Part shown: one piece after another, positions 34,315-42,200 of the stretch | How the letters are laid out: each line of letters opens with the position of its first letter | How positions within the stretch are numbered: the stretch's first letter is position 1 | Assembly (NCBI RefSeq): GCF_900095285.1 | Contig: NZ_LT607734.1 | Location: 434,001 to 498,000 of the forward strand | Source of the DNA: Fusobacterium gastrosuis | GTDB lineage: Bacteria; Fusobacteriota; Fusobacteriia; Fusobacteriales; Fusobacteriaceae | Direction: 5' to 3' | DNA length: 64,000 nt | The notes under the pieces: generated by a model | The model's input: the letters and a program-made list of their open reading frames with translations, nothing else | What the model was told of the DNA's origin: nothing | Databases searched by the model: none | Program-made: the position numbers and the translations under genes

Positions 34315-35709
34315 TTATTTTTTTATAGCCTTTTGTGCAAGAACATCTCCTGTTAGTACCACTTTGTTGTCTATATATACTTTGTATGTTCCTAATTTTT
34401 CTCCTTTTACTATATTTAACTTTATATTTTGTCTAGGTATTACTTCTACTTTTGTTTTTTGTGATTTTTTTAAAATTATTTTATAGTTTCTATCTGGAAC
34501 AACCGGAACATTTAAGCCTTCAACCTTTATTGTTTCCAAAACTTTAGTTTTATCAAGTATATTTTTACCATAATAATTTTCTTTGAAAGTTTTTAATACA
34601 TCTAACACAACTTTATCTCTCGATGCATAACTTTGTCCACCCATTACCACAACTATCACATCTACTCCATCAATCTTACTTGCTACTGCTATATTATATT
34701 TAGCTTCTTGATGGTATCCAGTTTTTATTCCATATACTCCCTCTTGACCAATTAGATGATTTCTATTTTTTATTTTTATCTTTCCATTATGAATAGTTGT
34801 AGATTTTATTCCGGCTATCTGGATATATTTTTTATATTTTAATGCTTCGATAGAAAGCTTATATATTGCTCTTGCAGTTCCCGAATCCATTGGTTTCTTA
34901 GTCATTCTTGTCGGTAAACCAGCAGGTGTAAAATACTTAATATCTTTGCTTATTCCTAATTTTTCTGCTTTTTTATTCATTTTAACAATGAAATTATTTA
35001 TGTTTCCCTTACCTATATGACGAGCAATAGCATATGTTGCATTATTAGCTGAATATATTGCAGATGCTTTTATCAAGTCTTCTAATATAAAAACTTGTCC
35101 GACTTTTAATGGTATTCCACTTCCACCTAAATTAGCAACATCTCCTGTTATCTTAACTTTATCTTTTAATGAAGCTCTTCCAGCATTTATTTCATCAAAA
35201 GTAACCATAAGTGTCATCATCTTTGTTACAGAAGCTAAAGGATATATATTGTCAGCATTTTTTGAGTAAAATATATTTCCACTTAAATCTCCTATTAAAA
35301 CTGATCTGAAATTATTTGGTAAAGACCATGTTACTTTTTCATCAATATTTGAAACTTTTGTTACTTTTGTTGTTTCAACACTTTTTTTATCGGCTGCTTT
35401 TTTTGCAAGTTCTGCTTTCATTTTTTCTTCTTCAGCTTTTTGTTTAGCTTCAGCCTTTGCCATTTCTTCTTTATACTTTTCCTCTGAGATTTCTTCTTCT
35501 ATATCTGCAACTTCTTTGACTTCTTTCTCAGGATTCTCTTTGCTTTCTTTCACTTCTTCTTCAGTTAGATCTTCTAAAATAAACTTTTCATCTAAAAATT
35601 GTTTAGAATATTCCTCTATTGTTATTACTTCTTTTACTTCTGAATAGCTTATACTAGAGATACTTATAGCAAATATCAAAAGCCATACTTTACAAATTTT
35701 CTTTAACAT
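34315..35709 (-). CDS. dacA: D-alanyl-D-alanine carboxypeptidase (DacA/PBP5-like, S11)
   Basis: Trims the terminal D-Ala of stem peptides in the periplasm. The 464-residue precursor has a signal peptide (about 1-23), then an unusual highly charged Glu/Lys-rich stretch of about 95 residues (25-120, likely coiled coil). The penicillin-binding domain follows with SVTK (160-163), SAN (220-222) and KTG (329-331), and a C-terminal beta domain. Unlike many PBP5 proteins there is no clear C-terminal amphipathic membrane helix; the end 'VLTGDVLAQKAIKK' is not strongly amphipathic. The charged spacer may reach through or bind the wall layer. This is inference. Confidence 0.9.
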   Translation of the reverse strand: MLKKICKVWLLIFAISISSISYSEVKEVITIEEYSKQFLDEKFILEDLTEEEVKESKENPEKEVKEVADIEEEISEEKYKEEMAKAEAKQKAEEEKMKAELAKKAADKKSVETTKVTKVSNIDEKVTWSLPNNFRSVLIGDLSGNIFYSKNADNIYPLASVTKMMTLMVTFDEINAGRASLKDKVKITGDVANLGGSGIPLKVGQVFILEDLIKASAIYSANNATYAIARHIGKGNINNFIVKMNKKAEKLGISKDIKYFTPAGLPTRMTKKPMDSGTARAIYKLSIEALKYKKYIQIAGIKSTTIHNGKIKIKNRNHLIGQEGVYGIKTGYHQEAKYNIAVASKIDGVDVIVVVMGGQSYASRDKVVLDVLKTFKENYYGKNILDKTKVLETIKVEGLNVPVVPDRNYKIILKKSQKTKVEVIPRQNIKLNIVKGEKLGTYKVYIDNKVVLTGDVLAQKAIKK

Positions 35710-35751
35710 CTCTCTCCCCTGTTTACTTATCTTTTAAAATTAACATCTTTT

Positions 35752-35757
35752 ATTATA
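35752..35757 (-). promoter_or_regulatory. -10 element upstream of dacA
   Basis: TATAAT with an extended TGT, 43 bases before the dacA start. No good -35 (CTACAT at 17 bases). Confidence 0.45.
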
Positions 35758-35814
35758 ACACTAAATATAAAAAAATGTAGAGTTTTTACAAGAAATTTAT
35801 GTAAGATCTGATTG

Positions 35815-35831
35815 GTATGGACGGACCATAC
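35815..35831. repeat. Inverted repeat GTATGG/CCATAC upstream of dacA
   Basis: Six-base arms around ACGGA, well matched and more GC-rich than its surroundings, in a 365-base intergenic region without a gene. Function unknown; it could be a protein-binding site or a hairpin in an unannotated transcript. Confidence 0.3.
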
Positions 35832-35853
35832 ATAAAATTTATTTCTAATAATT

Positions 35854-35885
35854 CTCTAATGACCATTTTTCATTAGAGCCTTTTT
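35854..35885 (+). terminator. Orphan plus-strand terminator hairpin
   Basis: Stem CTCTAATGA / TCATTAGAG with a 7-nt loop followed by CCTTTTT on the plus strand. No plus-strand gene ends here: both neighbouring genes are on the minus strand. It may end a small RNA that starts in the 35750-35850 region. Confidence 0.5.
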
Positions 35886-36005
35886 GTGATGCAATTTTTT
35901 AGTTATTTTAGATTTTTTTTGAAAAAAATATAATTCTTTATATTTAGTACATGTATGCTACTTAGGTTTTTCACACCTTTTTAAATTTATACTTTCCTAA
36001 TAAAT

Positions 36006-36035
36006 AAAAAAGGATATGACATGATTGCCATACCC
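36006..36035 (-). terminator. Terminator after the flavin split-barrel gene
   Basis: On the minus strand GGGTATG pairs with CATATCC (one G-U pair) around a 10-nt loop, followed by T6. It is 40 bases past the stop. Confidence 0.65.
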
Positions 36036-36074
36036 AAAGTTTAATTTAATATTTTATTTTAAAAATTTTTTTAA

Positions 36075-36446
36075 TTACAATAATTGTTTAGCTGATACAA
36101 CAGATATTTCTAAAACTTTTCTTAAAAAAGGAAATTTTTCTTTCATCATTTCATAATCTTCTCCGCTTTCAACAAATTCAGCAGTTCCTTCTATTAAAAA
36201 TCCAGTTCCTTGATAATTATTATATCCCATAACTTCTCTTGCTCCAAGAGTAACTTTTACTCTATTATTTACATTTACATCTTTTTCTGTGCTATTCATT
36301 CCTGCCGCTGGTAACATAATTTTATTATCTTTTACCACTAAATATGAATTCCAAGTATTTGTTATATTAGCATCTCCATTTCCCCAAGAAACTATTGAAA
36401 CTACACCTTCATATTTTAATACTTCATAAAATTTTTCATTTAGCAT
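36075..36446 (-). CDS. Pyridoxamine 5'-phosphate oxidase-like FMN split-barrel protein
   Basis: Small cytosolic protein of the FMN-binding split-barrel fold. With the start set at ATG 36446 (GGAGGTAAAA before it, the longer TTG start lies inside that site) it has 123 residues, beginning MLNEKFYEVLKYEG. Recognisable parts are 'VVSIVSWGNGDANITNTWNS', 'KIMLPAAGMNSTEKDVNVN', 'VKVTLGAREVMGYNNYQGTG' and 'FLIEGTAEFVESG', which resemble general flavin reductase/PPOX proteins more than true PdxH. The substrate is unknown. It is divergent from a WYL regulator that may control it. Confidence 0.75.
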   Translation of the reverse strand: MLNEKFYEVLKYEGVVSIVSWGNGDANITNTWNSYLVVKDNKIMLPAAGMNSTEKDVNVNNRVKVTLGAREVMGYNNYQGTGFLIEGTAEFVESGEDYEMMKEKFPFLRKVLEISVVSAKQLL

Positions 36447-36484
36447 TTTTACCTCCAAATATAATTTATTTTTTATTTAAAAGT

Positions 36485-36499
36485 ATGATATCATATAAT
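36485..36499 (+). promoter_or_regulatory. Palindrome and -10 element before the WYL regulator
   Basis: ATGATATCAT (36485-36494) directly overlaps a TATAAT (36494-36499) on the plus strand, in the 93-base divergent region. It fits an operator shared by the two genes. Confidence 0.4.
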
Positions 36500-36539
36500 A
36501 ATGTCATTTTTTGTCACCATTAAAAGGAGAGAAATATAA

Positions 36540-37472
36540 ATGAAAAAAGCTGAAAGATTAAATCAAGAATTGATATTTTTAAGTAGTAAAAAATATTTTA
36601 ATATTATTGACTTAATGAAAGAGTTCAATATTTCAAAGCGTACTGCTTTAAGAGATATCCAAGATTTGGAATCTATGGGGCTTTCTCTTTATGTTGAAAA
36701 TGGTCGTTATGGTGGATATCAATTACTCAAACAAAATTTACTCACACCCATTTATTTTGATAGTGCAGAGATAATTTCAATATTCTTCGCTTTGAAAGCT
36801 TTAAAATTGGTTTCAAGCACTCCTTTTGAGAAATCATACTCTCAAATATATCAAAAATTGCTAGCCACTCTTCCAAAAGAACAGCAACAATATGTTTTAA
36901 AGTTGTTAAATTCTGTTGACTACCATAATACACCACCTATAAGCAACACTCCATATCTATCTTTAATTCTTGAGTCTATCCTAGATTTAAAGATTTTGGA
37001 TATGACTTATAATCAATATGAAATAGTAACAAAACAAGTACAAATTTATGATTTATTTTATAGAAGTGGTGTTTGGTTCTGCAATGCACTTGATATCAAT
37101 TCAAGAACTTGGGCTATTTATCGTTGTGATTGTATTGAAAAATGTAGGGTAACTCCATGTGAAATAACTTTTTCTCATGATCAATTAAAAGCTTCTTTAA
37201 AAGAACATGAAAAAAATTTTAGAACCATTGAATTTCAGTGTAAACTCACTACTTTTGGAAAAGAATTATTTTTAAAAAACAATTATCCCGGAATGGAGTT
37301 AATAGAAAAATCTAATAATTTTTATATTGTGGGTTTCTTCAATGAAGCCGAACTACACTATATGACGCATTATCTCATAAGTTTTGGAAAAAATATAATC
37401 GTTGAAAGTCCAGAATTTCTAAAATCCGCCTATCTTTCTGAATTAAAAAAAATTTTACAAACATATAAATAG
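36540..37472 (+). CDS. HTH and WYL-domain transcriptional regulator (YafY-like)
   Basis: The 310-residue protein has an N-terminal winged helix-turn-helix of the HTH_11/DeoR type (about 5-60: 'LIFLSSKKYFNIIDLMKEF', 'ISKRTALRDIQDLESMGLSL', 'GRYGGYQLL'). A central dimer region and a WYL-type ligand-binding domain (about 140-225) follow. The name-giving residues are not clearly kept here ('VWFCNALDINSRTWAIYRCD'), and a C-terminal WCX-like domain ends the protein. These regulators often sense small ligands or nucleic acids. It probably controls the divergent flavin protein and itself. Confidence 0.85.
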   Translation: MKKAERLNQELIFLSSKKYFNIIDLMKEFNISKRTALRDIQDLESMGLSLYVENGRYGGYQLLKQNLLTPIYFDSAEIISIFFALKALKLVSSTPFEKSYSQIYQKLLATLPKEQQQYVLKLLNSVDYHNTPPISNTPYLSLILESILDLKILDMTYNQYEIVTKQVQIYDLFYRSGVWFCNALDINSRTWAIYRCDCIEKCRVTPCEITFSHDQLKASLKEHEKNFRTIEFQCKLTTFGKELFLKNNYPGMELIEKSNNFYIVGFFNEAELHYMTHYLISFGKNIIVESPEFLKSAYLSELKKILQTYK

Positions 37473-37500
37473 AGGTTGTAAATAATCAACCTCTTTTTTT
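37471..37500. terminator. Terminator between the WYL regulator and citX
   Basis: AGAGGTTG / CAACCTCT with an 8-nt loop, then TTTTTT on the plus strand. The 5' arm overlaps the stop codon of the regulator; citX ends on the other side. Confidence 0.8.
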
Positions 37501-38008
37501 ATTTTATATTTATCTTCAATATTTCTTCAATTTTACTTTGTAGTTCTTCTACACTATGTCTTCTACTTCTTCCACATTCTTGTGCTTGCATATCACATAT
37601 CAGGCATTTTCTAAAAGAATTTCTTGATAATTTTTTAAAATTTACATCAATTACATCCATATCAAAAATTCTTCCTAAGAAACTTGCTTCCTCAATATCA
37701 ATAGCAATTCTTTTTAAATCATCAGCTTTTATATCAGCTACAATCCACAGCTCGTCGCCAGTTTTTGTATTTTTTTGCTTTAGTTCCAATATTTTTGTAT
37801 TATTTTTTTCTAACTTCTCCAAAAGCTTTATTTTTCCATATTCAAAAGCCTTTCTTATAGCCTCATTAGTTTTAACAGGTCCAGGTATATTCATTGTAAA
37901 AGACAATATCGGTAAATTATATTTTTTTATCAACTCATTTTGTATATAAACTCTTTCTTCTCTCGCATCTAAAATCTCTTCTAAACTAACTTCTTCACCT
38001 TGTAACAT
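37499..38008 (-). CDS. citX: Apo-citrate lyase phosphoribosyl-dephospho-CoA transferase CitX
   Basis: Attaches the phosphoribosyl-dephospho-CoA prosthetic group to the acyl carrier subunit of citrate lyase. The 169-residue product shows the family pattern: 'LDAREERVYIQNELIKKY', 'LSFTMNIPGPVKTN', 'DELWIVADIKADDLKR' and the C-terminal 'RKCLICDMQAQECGRSRRHS' with its cysteine cluster. It lies 11 bases after citC. The lyase subunits citDEF and citG are not in the window. Confidence 0.93.
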   Translation of the reverse strand: MLQGEEVSLEEILDAREERVYIQNELIKKYNLPILSFTMNIPGPVKTNEAIRKAFEYGKIKLLEKLEKNNTKILELKQKNTKTGDELWIVADIKADDLKRIAIDIEEASFLGRIFDMDVIDVNFKKLSRNSFRKCLICDMQAQECGRSRRHSVEELQSKIEEILKINIK

Positions 38009-38019
38009 GGCTCCTCCTA

Positions 38020-39072
38020 TTAATAATGTATTACATTGACTTCTCCACGAATTCTAGCAATAACTGGTTCTGCTTCTTCGCTCAAGAAAAAATCAAGTGT
38101 TGTCTTAGGTACCAGTTCTTTAAGCATTTCAAAATTCCCATCCTTTATCGCCTGTCTAACTGTTGAAGCACTTATTACTTTATTTGCACTCTCATATTTT
38201 TTTCTTGGAGTGACAATACATTCAATCCCATTTTCTGGTAATTTCTTTTGCATTATTTGATTATAGATGTTTGTTACCAAGCTATTTGGCTCTTCTCCCA
38301 CATAACGCCTATTTATATTAAGAGTTTTCGCTATTTTTACAAAAATATTTACATCTAAATTTGCATGGCTTTCTATCACTGCAATTTCATCTTTTTGAAA
38401 ATAACTTGGAAAAGTCGCTGAACTTATTATGTATGGTCCTGTTTCATGATAACAAATATTTTTCAGGTGAGCTGTTCCCTCCATTACTAATTTTTTTCTA
38501 ACCGCAAAAGGAACTAAACTACTGTCTTCACTTACTATAAACAAATGTAATATATCATTTTCACTAGCAGCTTTTTCAATTAAATACTGATGTCCTAAAG
38601 TAAAAGGATTACAATTCATTACAAGTGCAGCTTTTTTTTCACCAACTCTATTATTTTTTGCCAAATTTTCAAGATAATCATTAAAACCTGTCCTTTTATT
38701 TTCCATAAATACAACCTGGTTTTCAATATTTACTATTTCAAAAAAACCTAAATCTTTAAAAAATTTTGCCGAAACATTTTTAGTATATAAAAATAAATGT
38801 GTTATTCCCTTTGAAAATTGATATTCCACTAGATGACTTACAATTTGATTCATAAGCCCTTCACCTTGATGTTTATTACTTACAGCAAGACATCTCAATG
38901 TATTCCCAAAACAACTCCCAGTAGCTATAACATTCATATCTGAATCAAACATTGCACAGGTATAGTCAAGATTTGCATCTTTTTTTATACCTTCTTGCAA
39001 CAATAATTCATCAATCAATTTTAAATTTCTTTTATCATTTTGATATATTTTTGAAATTGTATATTCTGACAT
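38020..39072 (-). CDS. citC: [Citrate (pro-3S)-lyase] ligase CitC
   Basis: Activates citrate lyase by ATP-dependent acetylation of its prosthetic group. The 350-residue chain has an N-terminal GNAT-like domain (about 20-130) and a nucleotidyltransferase domain with 'ALVMNCNPFTLGHQYLIEKA' (HxGH-like TLGH), 'FIVSEDSSLVPFAVRKKLV' and 'SASTVRQAIKDGNFE'. The arrangement citC-citX without the lyase genes is unusual; the substrate complex must be elsewhere in the genome, or the pair may be a remnant. Confidence 0.93.
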   Translation of the reverse strand: MSEYTISKIYQNDKRNLKLIDELLLQEGIKKDANLDYTCAMFDSDMNVIATGSCFGNTLRCLAVSNKHQGEGLMNQIVSHLVEYQFSKGITHLFLYTKNVSAKFFKDLGFFEIVNIENQVVFMENKRTGFNDYLENLAKNNRVGEKKAALVMNCNPFTLGHQYLIEKAASENDILHLFIVSEDSSLVPFAVRKKLVMEGTAHLKNICYHETGPYIISSATFPSYFQKDEIAVIESHANLDVNIFVKIAKTLNINRRYVGEEPNSLVTNIYNQIMQKKLPENGIECIVTPRKKYESANKVISASTVRQAIKDGNFEMLKELVPKTTLDFFLSEEAEPVIARIRGEVNVIHY

Positions 39073-39194
39073 TCTCTTCTCCTATATATTTATTTATAAC
39101 ATTATAGCATTAAAATAAAAAATACATTGTACTTTTATTTTATATTAGCTGCAATACTTCAATGTTTTATACTTCCTTTTAAAATAAGTATAAG

Positions 39195-39219
39195 AAAAAA
39201 GCCAACTACTGTTGGCTTT
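39195..39219 (-). terminator. Terminator after the trimeric autotransporter
   Basis: GCCAAC / GTTGGC stem extended by A-T pairs, 4-nt loop, followed on the minus strand by TTTTTTC. Confidence 0.8.
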
Positions 39220-39236
39220 CATCTCTATATAATGCA

Positions 39237-42200
39237 TTATTTTAAATTAAATCTCCATGTAGCCCCAACTCCAGCAGCAGTCTTTGCTTTTCTACCTGGT
39301 GTTGCAGATACTTTGGCATAAATCCTTGTATTTTCTGTTGGTGCTCCTTGAACTCCAACTGCAACCGCTTGACTTCCACCATATGTTCCTACTGCAGCTC
39401 CTACAGCCACTTGATTTACTCCTAAGTCCATAAATTCCAAAGTTGCCATTGCTGTTAAATTAGCAAAACCTTTATCCATTTTACCTTCAACATCATCAAG
39501 TCTTTGTTCAATATTTGTTATATTATTATTGATTGTTTTTTCTACACCTTTTAATTGAGATACATTTACCGCATCTGTATCAGCTTCTCCTGCTACTACA
39601 TTAGTAATTTTTTTATCTCCAGCATGTATTCCACTTGTTGTCATAGATGGTCCGTTGTTAATAACAACTCCATTTGTATCCACTTTAGTGTTCCCCGCTA
39701 TTACAGAATTTACACTTATATCTTTTGCTAAATCAACTGTATACTCTTTTCCACCTGTTGAATTTTGTTTTGTATTATTCACAGTTACATTTGTGCTTCC
39801 AGCCACTACAGTTTCTATTGCTCCAGTTCCACCATTTCCATCTTTTCCATCTCTTATTACTGTTGATGTTTCTGTTCCATCTGAATTTTTTACTGTGAAT
39901 GTATGTGTTCCATCGTTATTATTTACTACAACTGCTGTTGCAGGTTTTCCATCTATACCATTTTTACCATCTTTTCCTGCCGGTCCTTGTGGTCCTGCTA
40001 ATCCTGTTTCTCCCTTTTCACCTTTCTCACCTTGTGGTCCAGCTGATCCTGTTTCACCTTTTTCACCTTTCTCACCTTGTGGTCCAGTCAATCCTATTTC
40101 TCCCTTTTCACCTTTCTCACCTTGTGGTCCAGTCAATCCTATTTCTCCCTTTTCACCTTTCTCACCTTGTGGTCCAGTTGATCCTATTTCTCCCTTTTCG
40201 CCTTTCTCACCTTGTGGTCCAGTTGATCCTGTATCCCCTTTAGGTCCTTTAAAGTCTATATCATTTTTTATACTATCTTTATCTAATGTTACTAAAATAA
40301 TATCTTCTCCACTATTAGTTACTTTCTCTGCTTTAATTCCATATCCAAAGTCCATTTTTAATTTTGATATCGGTATATCAGCTATACTAGTAGATTTTGT
40401 ATAAGTATCTCCTGATTTTAAAGTACTCTCATAAAACATAGCTGGCATTAAAGAAATTTTTTCTAATCCAACATATAGTTGAGAGCCATTTATCGCGTCT
40501 GTTGAAGTTTTAGAAATTTCTCCTGCTGCAACGTTCATTATTCTTCTTTCAAGACCTGCTGAACCTACTGTAACTGCACCATCTGCTTTCGCTCCAGCAA
40601 ATCCACCATAACTTACTCCATTTATAGTTGCTGTATCTACTGTTCCTGTTGCTCCTGCTGTTGTTGTAGTTCCATCTTTATTTACTGAAGTTTTATTTTT
40701 AACTGATGTATTTGCAGTAATAGCATCTCCTTTAACTGCTGTACTATTATTTCCTAAATAAACAGAGTTTTCTACTGTTCCTAAATCTTTTGCTCCAATT
40801 CCACTACCTAAAACATAAGTATTTGAAGTATTTATATAGTTATTATTTCCTATTGCTTTTGAATTTTCTACAGCTGCTGTGTCAGTCAACCCATTAGCAG
40901 TTTGTAATTTCTCATTTGCATCATAAGTTGCAGTTGCACCTATTTGGTTGTTATTTCCTAATACTGACACATTCTTTGATGTAGATCCCACTGCATTGTC
41001 ATTTCCAAATGTATATGAACCTGCTCCTGATACTATTGATGGATCTCCTAATGCCCCTGAATAATTTGCTTTTACTATATTTCCTGTCCCAATCGAAATT
41101 GAACTTTCTCCCAGAGCTTGAGCTTCTTTTCCTATAGCGATAGCATTGTTTCCACCAATTTTTGTGTTATTTCCAATAGTAACTGCATCATCGATACCTT
41201 CTTTTATATCATCAGTATCTTTATCTTTATTAAATCCTAAAATTATATTCCCTGTTGCTGAATCAGTAGTACTTCCTTTTAAAACATGCTTATTCCCCAT
41301 CACTATATTCTTTTCTGTATTTTCTAATTCATTCCAAGAACCTGTTATAATCGAATGAGTTACATTAGTACCTTTATTTTCATAACCAGTTATTGAGTTA
41401 AATGCACTAAAAATATTTGCATTAGCTGTTGCTCTCTTAAAATCTGTATTATAACTGCTTAAAGTTACTCCACCTTTCCCAGTTAAAGTATTTCCAACAC
41501 CATTAATATTTGAGAATAATGCATAGTCCGCTTTATTTGCTCCACCCATTATTCCAACAGATGCAAGTCTATTATCTGTCGAAAACTTTCTAAGTGTGTC
41601 AGATAATTCTTTTATGGTTGAATTACTAATAGTAGGATCTAATTTCAATGTACCTAAAAAACCAGTATTCATAGATAAAGTATCCATTATTATTGGACTA
41701 TTTGGAGTTAAATATGAATTAGTGATTTCATTTCCTGTTCCAAATATCAATGCCCCATTTGATTTATTTATTCTATTTGCTGTTCCTACTATACTTGAAG
41801 CCATTCCAGAATACATAAGCCCATTAGCTGGATGATCTGGTGTTCCGCCTAAGACAGACCAAAGATTAGCAGTCAAGTTTTCATTAGCTTCTATTGTATT
41901 TAATGAACCATTAATAGTTGCCCCAAATCCTTGAATAGCAGCTCCTGCATTGTGTAAAGCATTTTGCCCTCTCACTATTTGATTTCCTGCCCAAGATGCC
42001 GTTGATTTATCATAAGCTTTTGATATTAAATTATATGCCCCATTTATACTTTGAAAATTTCCCATGGCATAAGAATTATCTCCAACTGCCGTTGTCCCAA
42101 CTCCAGTTGTCACATTCCAATTAGTCTTTCCAGCTAAATCAAAATCTCCAATTTGACCTCTATAATCTCTATTACCTAACTCAACATTTCCAATACGAGC

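Noticed and set aside
39994..40219. Regular 45-bp repeats that could be mistaken for a CRISPR array.
   Set aside because: The units are contiguous with no spacers and encode Gly-X-Y protein sequence.
39655..40404. 249-codon plus-strand frame rich in Pro, Phe and Ser opposite the adhesin.
   Set aside because: It is the antisense of the Gly-X-Y repeat region; the composition follows from the repeats and no promoter or binding site is present.
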